DNA of 62,927 nt from Candidatus Poribacteria bacterium (GTDB lineage Bacteria > Poribacteria > WGA-4E > WGA-3G). The position numbers were made by a program, and so were the translations under genes. The notes under the pieces were generated by a model. The model did not search any database and had not been told where the DNA came from. It was given only the letters and a program-made list of their open reading frames with translations. Positions within the stretch are counted from its first letter, which is position 1. The number at the start of each line of letters is the position of its first letter. Where the stretch lies: the NCBI GenBank assembly GCA_012267415.1, contig JAAXGN010000101.1:1-62927 (forward strand). The letters run 5' to 3'. Shown here in pieces: positions 46,842 through 55,701 of this stretch.

Positions 46842-47744
46842 ATGAATATTATTATCCTCTCCCGCGGACCTGAAAACCATTCTACTCGTAGACTCGCTGA
46901 AGCAACTGCAAGAGCAGGACATATCGCCAAAGTCCACGACCCATTCGGTTTCTACCTTCAGATAGGTGGCAACGGTACCCGTATCACTTATGATGGTATC
47001 CCCACAGAGAACATTGATGTCATCATACCACGTCTCAGCGGTGCAACGGCAAGATACGGTGGAGAGGTGGTATCCCATTTTGAATGGCTCGGTATTCCAA
47101 CAGTCAATTCGGCAGATGCCATCTCAGATGCACGGAACAAATTCCGGTCTTTGCGAATCCTCGCACAACACGGATTACCCGTACCACCGAGTCTGACCGT
47201 CGGTTCTGCTACATTCTTACAAGAGGCTGTTCCACAGTTAGGTGAATACCCATACATCCTAAAACCTTTCTACGGGACACACGGCATCGGCGTCATGCTG
47301 TTAGACACGCCGACATCGCTATCCTCAGCAGTCGAGACGATGTGTGATTTGCATAGAGATTATGTCATCCAATCCTTTATCGCTGAGGCTGCAGGTGTTG
47401 ACATAAGAGTCCTTGTCGTCGGTGGAAAAGCCATCGCAGCGATGAAAAGATCAGCCGTTCAAGGAGAATTCAGAGCAAATATACATCAAGGTGCAAACGG
47501 TGAGATGCTAACACTATCAGATGAATACAAAAAAATCGCTGTTGACGCAGCAAACGCACTGAACCTGGGAATCGCTGGCGTGGATATACTTGAGACGAAA
47601 AATGGACCCGTCATCTTAGAAGTCAATCCATCACCAGGATTTGAGGAACTGGAGTCTGTTACAAAAATGGACATTGCAAAGACTATGATTGAATATGCAG
47701 TGCAATTGGCAGAAAATCATTCTCAACAAGGCACAGGTAATTAA
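46842..47744 (+). CDS. ATP-grasp ligase, RimK-like
   Basis: 300 residues. N-terminal MNIIILSRGPENHSTRRLAEA is the RimK-like opening; the ATP-grasp core shows DARNKFRSLRILAQHGLPVPPS, YILKPFYGTHGIGVML (the ATP-binding loop), DIRVLVVGGKAIAAMKR and ILEVNPSPGFEELE (metal-binding E/N pair). Such ligases join a carboxylate to an amine, often a glutamate or another amino acid. No Shine-Dalgarno is evident; a REP hairpin fills the leader. It ends exactly where the glycosyltransferase reading begins. Confidence 0.85.
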   Translation: MNIIILSRGPENHSTRRLAEATARAGHIAKVHDPFGFYLQIGGNGTRITYDGIPTENIDVIIPRLSGATARYGGEVVSHFEWLGIPTVNSADAISDARNKFRSLRILAQHGLPVPPSLTVGSATFLQEAVPQLGEYPYILKPFYGTHGIGVMLLDTPTSLSSAVETMCDLHRDYVIQSFIAEAAGVDIRVLVVGGKAIAAMKRSAVQGEFRANIHQGANGEMLTLSDEYKKIAVDAANALNLGIAGVDILETKNGPVILEVNPSPGFEELESVTKMDIAKTMIEYAVQLAENHSQQGTGN

Positions 47745-48953
47745 TTGAGTTCCCAGCAACTAAAAATCCTAATGTTCAATCATGAGTTTCCCCCAATCGG
47801 AGGTGGAGGCGGACAGGTTAGTTATTTCTTAGGTAAACACTTCGCGGCAGCAGGACACAACGTACATCTGATTACATCACAATTTCGGGATTGTGCGCGG
47901 CGTGAAATCGTAGACGGTATACATGTGCATCGCGTACGTGCACTACGTAAAAGTCCAAATGTTTGTGCAGTCCACGAGATGTTGACCTACGCAATGAGTT
48001 CAAGTCTCTACGGGTTGAAATTCGCAAAACATTTCAATCCCGATATTGTTCAAGTCTTTTTTGGTATACCCGCAGGAGGCGGAGCATATCTCCTACAGAA
48101 ACGTAGAAACATACCCTATACCATATTCTTAGGAGGCAGAGATGTCCCACGTCCCGACCCAGATCCACCTTACTACCGTTGGTTATATCTGCTCCTAAAG
48201 CCCATCATTCGTGCAATCTGGGACAACGCTGCCGCAGTTGTTTCATGTAGTGACGGTTTACGTGATTTAGCACATGAAACAGACCCGACTCTAAACATTG
48301 AGGTCATCCCTGACGGTGTAGACTTAGAAACCTTTGCACCAACACAACGCAAGGCACATCCTGACACAGTGCGTTGTCTGGCTATCGGACGTCTCATTCC
48401 ACGTAAGGGATTTCAATTCCTTATTCGTGCACTGCCGAAGATACTTGACAAGGTCTCACACAACTTTGCGTTGGAAATAGTCGGAGATGGACCGTATAAG
48501 AGTGAACTCGTAGGATTAGCAGAGAGTCTTGGGGTATCGTCGTACATCCATTTTGCTGGGACGGTACCCTATTCAGCAATTCCGCAACAGACCACGACTG
48601 ATGAAGTCTTGCTACCACAGAAGTATCGCGAAGCAGATATCTTCATTCTACCCTCATTGGCAGAAGGTATGCCGCTTGTCGTTTTAGAGGCAATGGGTAC
48701 AGGACTCCCTATCATTGCCAGCAGGGTGCAAGGCATCGCTGAACTTGTTGAAGAAGGCGTAAACGGTGCTGTGTTCGATCCGGGTGATGTGGATGAACTT
48801 GCTGAATGTCTGGTGAAGCTAATAAACGCAGGTGGAAAACGTATTGAGATGGGTAACGCAAGCATCAAAAAGGTAAAACCTTACGACTGGAAAAACATAG
48901 CTGACGCATATCTTAAACTGTATGAGGATATATTATCATCTCGTAGAATGTAG
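47745..48953 (+). CDS. Glycosyltransferase family 4
   Basis: 402 residues of a GT-B fold retaining glycosyltransferase: N-terminal ILMFNHEFPPIGGGGGQVSYF (sugar-nucleotide-binding loop entry), GRLIPRKGFQFLIRALPK, EIVGDGPYKSEL, and the EX7E motif in EGMPLVVLEAMG. It starts at a TTG adjacent to the stop of the ATP-grasp gene, so translational coupling is likely. Donor and acceptor unknown; the enzyme probably decorates a product made with the neighbouring ligase and dehydrogenase. Confidence 0.86.
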   Translation: MSSQQLKILMFNHEFPPIGGGGGQVSYFLGKHFAAAGHNVHLITSQFRDCARREIVDGIHVHRVRALRKSPNVCAVHEMLTYAMSSSLYGLKFAKHFNPDIVQVFFGIPAGGGAYLLQKRRNIPYTIFLGGRDVPRPDPDPPYYRWLYLLLKPIIRAIWDNAAAVVSCSDGLRDLAHETDPTLNIEVIPDGVDLETFAPTQRKAHPDTVRCLAIGRLIPRKGFQFLIRALPKILDKVSHNFALEIVGDGPYKSELVGLAESLGVSSYIHFAGTVPYSAIPQQTTTDEVLLPQKYREADIFILPSLAEGMPLVVLEAMGTGLPIIASRVQGIAELVEEGVNGAVFDPGDVDELAECLVKLINAGGKRIEMGNASIKKVKPYDWKNIADAYLKLYEDILSSRRM

Positions 48954-48996
48954 GTTCGTCCAATCTACCGGATTAAAATAAGAGGAGAAATATTAC

Positions 48997-50445
48997 ATGT
49001 TGCCAATAAAAATACTTGCAATAGGTGCTGGCGGACTACAGCGCGCCTTAACACACCAATTTGTCCATATCCTTAATGAACGAAATGTTTACAACGGAGG
49101 GATATTCGTCGGACAACCACGCGGTAGCGAAAAAGCGGACGCATTCAACAGCCAAAAAGGTGTCTATCATGTTGTCACTTTTGACCTAAACGGTATCCAT
49201 GACATTCAACAGATTACGAGTGTCGTAGGTGCAACAACCCTTGCCACAGAAGTAGGACGCGAGCAGTTCTACACACAAACAGAAAATCCGTTAGACCTAA
49301 TACTAATTGGCGTAACTGAAGCAGGAATCGCAAAAGGTGAACTGGCAATGGATGTATTAGATGAATCCCTTCATCGTTACTATGTCAGTCACGGCACAGA
49401 CGTAACCCTCACCGTCATCAATACCGACAATCTAAGAAATAATGGAGATGTCATCAGGGACATACTGATCAACGAGTATCCGAAACGGACTGATGATTAT
49501 GAAAATTGGCTAAAGGCTAACGTAAGTTTCCTCAACGAAATGGGAGATCGGTTGGTACCGCAAGTCTACGCAGTTCCTGATGAGATTAAGGAGACGGCAC
49601 AAACACAGATTGACGCTTCAGACGAACTGATAACTTATGCAGAACAGATGCCAGCGACGCCTTTCATCTTGGAGGACTTAGATAACAGGCTACGCGTCCC
49701 GTTTGGTGAATTGGATGACTTTGGTGTTGTCGTCAGTCGAGAGTCCATTGAACCTTATCACGATTGGAAACTTTTATTAGTAAATTCCGTGCATGTACCG
49801 GGTATTACACATAAAGGTTTTCTCTCTGGCATTGACTTTGTTAACGAGGCAGCATCACATCCAACTTACGCCCCGCATCTTGAACGGTTAATGAACGGAT
49901 ATGCAGACATTGTAGCTGCGGATATTCCGATAGAGGGCAAAAGTGCACACGCCTATACACAAGAGTTCATTGACAGAATCCGTAAGGTCAAAGACGACAA
50001 CGCACGGATCAACATCATTGAGACAGTGAAACTCCGTGAACGTGCTGCAGACATCGTCCGATCACCAAACTACAGTCGCAGCACAGAACTGTTCAAAGAC
50101 GACTTTGCATATTCCTTTGCCACAGTCCTCCGTTTTCTAACACCTAAAACCGATGACTACAGAGGTATTACTGATACTGGCACGGAATACGAAATACGAG
50201 ACCCTGACCGGACAATACAGGATACGTTGCATGGTGCATTTGGTGCAGACCTGCCAAACATATCAAACCGACTTGATACTATTTTTTCAGATGCAAGCCT
50301 ATGGTCACCTCAGACTGCAATCCCTGATAGCGCACTCAGTCAGAATCAAGACTTCTGCAGACGGGTTGCACGATACTATCATGAATTAGTGAATGGAAAG
50401 ACATGCCTTAAGGTATTGGATATGATTAATTCAATGTATACATAA
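48997..50445 (+). CDS. Mannitol dehydrogenase family oxidoreductase
   Basis: 482 residues: dinucleotide-binding GAGGLQRAL at the N-terminus, then the family marker VINTDNLRNNGDVIRD and the catalytic block KLLLVNSVHVPGITHKGFLSG (Lys-Asn-His pattern of mannitol-2-dehydrogenase/tagaturonate reductase enzymes). It would interconvert a keto-sugar or keto-uronate and its polyol/aldonate. GAGGAG Shine-Dalgarno; 43 bases after the glycosyltransferase. The substrate could be the acceptor or precursor used by that operon (inference). Confidence 0.82.
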   Translation: MLPIKILAIGAGGLQRALTHQFVHILNERNVYNGGIFVGQPRGSEKADAFNSQKGVYHVVTFDLNGIHDIQQITSVVGATTLATEVGREQFYTQTENPLDLILIGVTEAGIAKGELAMDVLDESLHRYYVSHGTDVTLTVINTDNLRNNGDVIRDILINEYPKRTDDYENWLKANVSFLNEMGDRLVPQVYAVPDEIKETAQTQIDASDELITYAEQMPATPFILEDLDNRLRVPFGELDDFGVVVSRESIEPYHDWKLLLVNSVHVPGITHKGFLSGIDFVNEAASHPTYAPHLERLMNGYADIVAADIPIEGKSAHAYTQEFIDRIRKVKDDNARINIIETVKLRERAADIVRSPNYSRSTELFKDDFAYSFATVLRFLTPKTDDYRGITDTGTEYEIRDPDRTIQDTLHGAFGADLPNISNRLDTIFSDASLWSPQTAIPDSALSQNQDFCRRVARYYHELVNGKTCLKVLDMINSMYT

Positions 50446-50544
50446 ACCATGTTTGCATAAACACTTGAATCTGTATACGAGTTGGTCATATACATTTTTG
50501 GTCATACGGCACCACTCGTGATATTCATTTGATGTGTAATTTGA

Positions 50545-51324
50545 CTATACAAACCTGGAACCAGACATATAATCCTGCAAATATTCTATAATCCCATCAC
50601 TATTGCTATTTATATTCGTAAAGTGTGATTGGCATATATCGTTAAAGCGTAAAAACACATCGCGGGTTGTTTTTTTCTCAAATATACCAAGGGATTGGAA
50701 TTTAACGTCCCACAATTTTAACTGGTGTAGTGTAAGTGCAGCTGCTTGGGTTTTTAACTCGCTATTAAGAGCAAACACAAAAAGTGGTACTGGCATACCG
50801 TTAATCCGACAATCTACTCGGTATATGCCATCTTTATCATTGGGATGTTGCCAATCAAATATCATGCGACCTGCTTCTACCTTTTGTAGCAATAAAGCAC
50901 GAAAATCGTCCTTAAATGTAGATTTAATACTATCTCTTGACAAATATGTTACATCAATTATTTTTAGCAATGCTTGGACAAAATCAAATAATGCTTCTCC
51001 ATAATCCTCGTCTGTTATATCCATAACTAATTCACCGTTGTAATCCTTCACTTGAAACATGGAGAGTGCCTTAGAAATTATTTTTTGACGACTTTCACTT
51101 CCTAACGCATCTTCATCCATATAATATGTCAGGTGCATAAAGGTATGTGCTTCATCAGATAGCACCCATCTATTGCCCATCTTTTTTAGAACAATTACTA
51201 ACTGATCACCATCGTTGAAATGGAAGGGTGTTGAAACAAAGAAACGGTCTTCACCATCATTTAAAAGCGCAATTTCTGTGGAGACACTATCAATGAAGTC
51301 TTTTTCAATTGTCAGGACTGACAT
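50545..51324 (-). CDS. DUF1828-type protein
   Basis: 259 residues. The N-terminal half matches the DUF1828 pattern: RFFVSTPFHFNDGDQLVIVLKKMGNRWVLSDEAHTFMHL; the C-terminal half (about 145-255) is compatible with the associated DUF1829. The molecular function of the family is unknown. It sits 12 bases after the companion gene at 51337-51810. GGAGGAG Shine-Dalgarno. Confidence 0.7.
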   Translation of the reverse strand: MSVLTIEKDFIDSVSTEIALLNDGEDRFFVSTPFHFNDGDQLVIVLKKMGNRWVLSDEAHTFMHLTYYMDEDALGSESRQKIISKALSMFQVKDYNGELVMDITDEDYGEALFDFVQALLKIIDVTYLSRDSIKSTFKDDFRALLLQKVEAGRMIFDWQHPNDKDGIYRVDCRINGMPVPLFVFALNSELKTQAAALTLHQLKLWDVKFQSLGIFEKKTTRDVFLRFNDICQSHFTNINSNSDGIIEYLQDYMSGSRFV

Positions 51325-51336
51325 TGCTTTCTCCTC

Positions 51337-51810
51337 CTAAAAAAGCTCAAGCTGTGATTCTTGGGGTAATTCGAAATTGGCATCAGTTAAAAGACACTGT
51401 AATGCCCCTTCAATATCACTATATCGGTCAGTTTCTTCTGCAAATCCATCTTCATCATATCCTCTTTCCTGATATCTCTGTGTAGCATAGTGGATATGAT
51501 AGGAGTAAACTCTGGTTTTTTCAAGTTTGTTCTTGTGCATACGCTTCGCTAAACCGTTGTACCGACGAAGACGAAAAAGGTTACCCGTTATCGGATTTAT
51601 GATTCCCAAGATCACTGAAAAATCTGTTGGGTATCTTTTGTTCAGTCTAGCTATAAGACGGAACTGGTTACCATCTTCACCGATTATATAAAGTTCTCTG
51701 TTGCTATCAAGTTCGGAACGCCAATTATCAGATAGTTTTTTACGTTCATTGATAAACTCTGTAATCTGTTGGTCGCTATAAGTTATCTCTTGTTTACTTC
51801 CTTTATTCAT
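51337..51810 (-). CDS. Unknown protein paired with the DUF1828 gene
   Basis: 157 residues, soluble and mixed alpha/beta, with FRLIARLNKRYPTDFSVIL, LFRLRRYNGLAKRMHKNK and a repeated-aromatic HYATQRYQERGYDEDGFAEETDRY near the C-terminus. Paired directly with the DUF1828 gene (12-base gap), forming a two-gene unit. A similar small partner next to DUF1828 genes is my recollection, not proven here. Weak Shine-Dalgarno (AGGTTC). Confidence 0.6.
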   Translation of the reverse strand: MNKGSKQEITYSDQQITEFINERKKLSDNWRSELDSNRELYIIGEDGNQFRLIARLNKRYPTDFSVILGIINPITGNLFRLRRYNGLAKRMHKNKLEKTRVYSYHIHYATQRYQERGYDEDGFAEETDRYSDIEGALQCLLTDANFELPQESQLELF

Positions 51811-51985
51811 CTATTGAACCTATTAACAACTATTTATATCAAGTGATATGATAGCAGCAATTAAAATCTCACTACCGAATCCAAGTGTATATAGTATACC
51901 AATTGTTCCTACGATATACAAAGTTATTAGCAGCTTGGTGTGTTGTGTATTGGAAATGTGGTTTTATACAAGACTTTACGGAAGA

Positions 51986-52023
51986 AATCAATGTTGAATG
52001 AAGAATATCGTTCAACATTGATT
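51986..52023. terminator. 13-base-arm stem-loop
   Basis: Perfect arms AATCAATGTTGAA / TTCAACATTGATT with a 12-base loop, downstream of the Gfo/Idh/MocA gene's stop, a plausible terminator. The rest of the 302-base gap shows nothing else. Confidence 0.55.
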
Positions 52024-52112
52024 CTATACAAATATAATCTCATACACTTGTAACTTGGACAGACTGTGCTAATACCAATATTCAACCTATAAGCATCAGA
52101 CAATCCCAATTC

Positions 52113-53069
52113 CTACCCATTAGCAAGTGAAATGACACCTTTCTTACGTTGCAACACTGCATCGTAGAACCGCATGGTTCCAACGCAGTCATGTATGCTT
52201 GCTATCGGTTCCCTGTCTTCACGTATAGCGTTGACAAACTCCGTAAGACTGATCCCATCACCCGTTAGTTCGCCATTCCGTTCATCAGAAAAGTTCGATT
52301 TAAAGGTATTGCCAGCACCCGTATAATGCTCAAAACCCCATAATCCTTCTAAGACGATGTATTCATGCTGACCGGTAATTTCAATATGGTCATAATTACG
52401 TTGCCACAAACGTTGGCTACTCAGCTGTAAAGTACCAACTGCACCGTTGCTATATTCAACCGCAACAGCAAACGAGCCTTGATTGCCAACCTCATTGTGA
52501 AAGACACAAAGTTCGTTCACCTCAGCACCAGCAATATGTCGTGCTAAATCGAAGTGGTGGATAGCAAAATCAAGGAGATAGTGTTTCACAGAACCGTAGG
52601 CTCCACTACAAAATGAACAGAAAAGCTGCGTGAGTTGACCGAAAGATTCGGTCTGCATTATCCGTCTTGCTTCCCGCACGCCGAGACTAAACCTACGTTG
52701 AAAGTTCACCATCAATGTCTTCCCATGCTTTTCAGATGCCTCTGCTAATTCAAGCGTCTGTTCAAGCGATGGTGCTGGGGGTTTCGGTGTAAATACATGA
52801 TACCCCGCCGCAAGCGTCTCAAGTACAAGTGCCTGTCTCGGATCCGGACCCATAGAGATGATGACAGCTTCCAGATCCTCCTTTTCAAACATCTCGTGAC
52901 GATCCGTATAATATCTACCTGTACCGAATTTACCAGCAGCAGATTTTGCCCTATTTTCGTCCATATCGCAAACGGCTTGTAATGCAACAGGTGCTAAATG
53001 CAACGCGGGATAGATAGTGTGTCTCGCAAAACCACCCGCACCAAGAAATCCAACTCGAAGAGGTTCCAT
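52113..53069 (-). CDS. Gfo/Idh/MocA family NAD(P)-dependent oxidoreductase
   Basis: 318 residues. N-terminal Rossmann motif GFLGAGGFARHTIYPAL, then the strand leading to the catalytic region with FTPKPPAPSLEQT (the family's EKP position, here TPKP). The C-terminal domain has the usual AxHHFDLARHIAG segment (FAIHHFDLARHIAG). Oxidises or reduces sugars or inositols with NAD(P). A strong AAAGGAG Shine-Dalgarno precedes the ATG. Flanked by REP-rich DNA on its upstream side. Confidence 0.88.
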   Translation of the reverse strand: MEPLRVGFLGAGGFARHTIYPALHLAPVALQAVCDMDENRAKSAAGKFGTGRYYTDRHEMFEKEDLEAVIISMGPDPRQALVLETLAAGYHVFTPKPPAPSLEQTLELAEASEKHGKTLMVNFQRRFSLGVREARRIMQTESFGQLTQLFCSFCSGAYGSVKHYLLDFAIHHFDLARHIAGAEVNELCVFHNEVGNQGSFAVAVEYSNGAVGTLQLSSQRLWQRNYDHIEITGQHEYIVLEGLWGFEHYTGAGNTFKSNFSDERNGELTGDGISLTEFVNAIREDREPIASIHDCVGTMRFYDAVLQRKKGVISLANG

Positions 53070-53174
53070 ACTCGCTCCTTTGTGTGCTTAAAAGCACTTA
53101 TGTGATTTGTTTATCAGTTCAAATTTACCATAAATCAACATCTCTGTAAAGAGAATTGACATTAATTGTCCCTC

Positions 53175-53283
53175 TTTAGTCCCGTAGGGACGCAATGTTT
53201 ATAGAATAGGATTGACCACCATTTCTTTAGTCCCGTAGGGACGCTATGTTTATGTTATTGCCTTATTTGCACATATCGTCCCT
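53175..53283. repeat. TAGTCCCGTAGGGAC repeat pair, interrupted
   Basis: Two direct copies of CTTTAGTCCCGTAGGGACGC; the array continues as CATATCGTCCC, is interrupted by the MITE-like element, and resumes as GGGACTAAAGAGC at 53503. Confidence 0.7.
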
Positions 53284-53284
53284 A

Positions 53285-53500
53285 ATGAAAATTAAGTAAT
53301 TAAAAGGGTAAAAACCGATTTATCCCAGGCCGGTAGGTGCGATATCCTTATCGCACCGGATCCAGCACGGAAACCTTCAATGAAGGAGGTTCCCCTAATC
53401 TGCTTCGTCCGAAATCTTCGCTTAGGATCCGGTGCGATAAGGATATCGCACCTACCGGCCTGGGATAACCAAATTACCTGATTATTTATTTAATCTTCAT
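53285..53500. repeat. Full-length TIR element (MITE-like) inserted into a repeat
   Basis: 216 bases with ends ATGAAAATTAAGTAATTAAA and TGATTATTTATTTAATCTTCAT, hairpins GGCCGGTAGGTGCGATATCC near the left and the complement at the right, around CGGAAACCTTCAATG. It separates CGTCCC (left) from GGGACTAAAG (right), which elsewhere are adjacent. Confidence 0.8.
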
Positions 53501-53650
53501 CTGGGACTAAAGAGCATCGCTACAGCAAAGTAGAATAGGGATCAGGAAATACGATCTATCGTTTAGAATCTATACCTTTTTAACTCAACTAATTCAGAAA
53601 AATCAAGTCAAAAAACAGAGTGCAGTATGCTGATACCTGCTTATGCTAAT

Positions 53651-53716
53651 TATAGTGGACTTCAGAATTAATGATACATTCTACAGCGGGCGAGGAGACC
53701 TCGCCCCTACGCGGGT
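53651..53716. repeat. REP-type repeat, GGGCGAGGAGACCTCGCCC copy, left of the MFS gene
   Basis: TATAGTGGACTTCAGAATTA, then CGGGCGAGGAGACCTCGCCC and CTACG. The inverted counterpart lies at 55240-55321, so the MFS gene is bracketed. The rest of the space between 53070 and 53776 is AT-rich or repeat DNA, without genes. Confidence 0.75.
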
Positions 53717-53776
53717 GATCTTTGTAAATGCGTAAATGTCTCATGGATTATTGACTATACTATACATAAAGCAGAG

Positions 53777-55183
53777 TTGGACAATACCATAGAAAGAGAA
53801 AACGCGAAAAAAGGAATGTATAAAAAAAGAGATAACGAGACTCGTAACTTCGGGTTTGCATTGCTTCAAGGTACCTTCATGCGCATCAACCTCGCCTTAG
53901 TTGATTCTGGCACGGTACTTTCCGCATTCATACATCGTCTGACAGCCTCGAATCTCTTAGTCGGTCTGACGGGATCAATGATGACAGCAGGTTGGATGTG
54001 GCCCCAACTATTAGTCGCAAACTTGTTAGAACACCGTCAACGCAAAATGCCGTTTTATGCTATCGGTATGAGCATCCGTGTGTTTGCATGGCTTGCTATT
54101 TTCTTTTGTACTATCGGCATCGGCTCACAGAAACCTATCTTACTGGCTGGATGTTTTTTGGGATTCTACTTTCTATCCTCATCAGCTATGGGGGTGTCAA
54201 CACTACCCTACATGGACATCATCTCAAAATCTATCGCGCCCAATCGTCGGGCACGTTTTTTTAGTTTACGACAAATACTCGGTGGTTTCTTTGGTATTTG
54301 GGTTGGTTTATTGGTACGAGCCATGCTTGGTAACGAAGATGAATTTACCGGTTTTTTCGGCTGGATTACGCAGGGATTTAAGGCATTCACCTTATACTTC
54401 ATCACTTCGATCTGTCAGATAGAAACAGAACTCGGTTTCCCGTCTAATTACGCATTTCTTTTTATCTGCTCAGTCAGTACAGCATTTCTCTCTTTTGTTA
54501 GTTTTTTAGGGATACGCGAACCTATTCATCCTGTTAACGCATCACGTCAACCGTTATGGCAACACCTAAAGCAGGGACCTCATTTCCTACGGACAGACAA
54601 GAATTATCGTAGGTTTATCTTCTTCCGTATTGGAACGCACTTTTCAGCAATGGCATCACCGTTCTATGTCCCTTATGCGTTGGATTACTTAGGCATGTCG
54701 GAATCAACAATTGGTTTCTTCATCGTATGTTCGGCATTAAGTGGCGTGGTCTCAAATGCCATCTGGGGTTACATTGGAGAGAAATATGGTGTACGATGGT
54801 TGCTGATAATCACCGCAGGACTGATGTCATTCCCACCTATCATCGCGTTTTATTCAGAGATGTTACCACCCGCGTTTTTTGTTCCCGCCTTTCTGTTAAT
54901 CTTCACAATTGGTGGTGTCTTAGCAAACGGTGTGATGGTTGGATTCATGTCCTACATGCTGAACATCGCACCCCCACGTAGCCGTCCGAGCTACATCGGG
55001 TTTATGAACACCTTACTACTCCCCACCAGTTTTGCACCTGTAATAGGTGGACTCCTTGTGTCCGTAATCGGACACCGTATGTTGTTTGTTATCTGTTTCG
55101 GTATCTGTCTTGTTGCCTTCGGTATCGGTACAGGACTCCAGGAAATCATGCACGAGGATGAATTTGTAGAGGAAAGTTCTTGA
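53777..55183 (+). CDS. Major facilitator superfamily permease
   Basis: 468 residues with about 10-12 transmembrane helices; the MFS loop between helices 2 and 3 (LLEHRQRKMPFYAIGMS) and several Gly/Pro-rich helices (GGFFGIWVGLLV, GVVSNAIWGYIGEKYGVRW) are visible. The reading starts at a TTG or at ATG 53816, where the Shine-Dalgarno is poor in both cases. Substrate unknown. It is bracketed by inverted copies of a REP-type repeat. Confidence 0.82.
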   Translation: MDNTIERENAKKGMYKKRDNETRNFGFALLQGTFMRINLALVDSGTVLSAFIHRLTASNLLVGLTGSMMTAGWMWPQLLVANLLEHRQRKMPFYAIGMSIRVFAWLAIFFCTIGIGSQKPILLAGCFLGFYFLSSSAMGVSTLPYMDIISKSIAPNRRARFFSLRQILGGFFGIWVGLLVRAMLGNEDEFTGFFGWITQGFKAFTLYFITSICQIETELGFPSNYAFLFICSVSTAFLSFVSFLGIREPIHPVNASRQPLWQHLKQGPHFLRTDKNYRRFIFFRIGTHFSAMASPFYVPYALDYLGMSESTIGFFIVCSALSGVVSNAIWGYIGEKYGVRWLLIITAGLMSFPPIIAFYSEMLPPAFFVPAFLLIFTIGGVLANGVMVGFMSYMLNIAPPRSRPSYIGFMNTLLLPTSFAPVIGGLLVSVIGHRMLFVICFGICLVAFGIGTGLQEIMHEDEFVEESS

Positions 55184-55239
55184 GTTTTATAGCAAAGTCA
55201 ATAATCAATGAAACACTTCAACATATCCGAAGATTCCCA

Positions 55240-55321
55240 CGTAGGGGCGAGGTTTCCTCGCCCGTTGCCAGGTTTCCTCGCCCGCTGTGGCTTGTTACAT
55301 TAATTCTGAAGTCAACTATAG
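55240..55321. repeat. REP-type repeat, inverted and partly duplicated, right of the MFS gene
   Basis: Reads GTAGGGGCGAGGTTTCCTCG, then CCCGTTGCCAGG, then TTTCCTCGCCCGCTGTGG and TTAATTCTGAAGTCAACTATAG. Reverse complement of the left repeat, with an extra copy of GGTTTCCTCGCCCG. The stop codon of the DUF2752 gene lies within it. Confidence 0.75.
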
Positions 55322-55701
55322 AAAAAACCACCTTTTATCTTCATTATCCAGATTGACAGACAAAGCACTATACCAAAGATGATGACGATATTCCGTGTTT
55401 TTTGTGTGTAATTGCTCCAGATTCTTCTTATCTGCAATGGGAAAAATGCCACCCCAATACATAGACTCACGATAAGAAATGAGAAAGGATGGTAATACCA
55501 CGCATCTACGAAATTCGCTTGTGATAGAGCGATACAAGCACGCGTCATCCCACACCCAGGACACGGTATTTCGGTCACTTCATGGAACAAGCAGGGAATC
55601 AGTGAAACTTCGTCCGGTGCTTTCTGAAAAGCAAAAGTGTAGACCCCTATCATCCCTAACGCAATGAGGAAAAAGCGTGAAAGATTGGTGGAACTAACCA
55701 T
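55312..55701 (-). CDS. DUF2752 family membrane protein
   Basis: About 129 residues with three transmembrane helices and the DUF2752 core EIPCPGCGMTRACIALSQANFVDA followed by YYHP, i.e. the paired-cysteine CPGCGMTRA motif. The start MVSSTNLSRFF lies inside the last codons of the DUF4234 gene (8-base overlap), so translation is probably coupled. Role unknown; the family occurs near membrane DUF genes in many phyla. Confidence 0.82.
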   Translation of the reverse strand: MVSSTNLSRFFLIALGMIGVYTFAFQKAPDEVSLIPCLFHEVTEIPCPGCGMTRACIALSQANFVDAWYYHPFSFLIVSLCIGVAFFPLQIRRIWSNYTQKTRNIVIIFGIVLCLSIWIMKIKGGFFYS

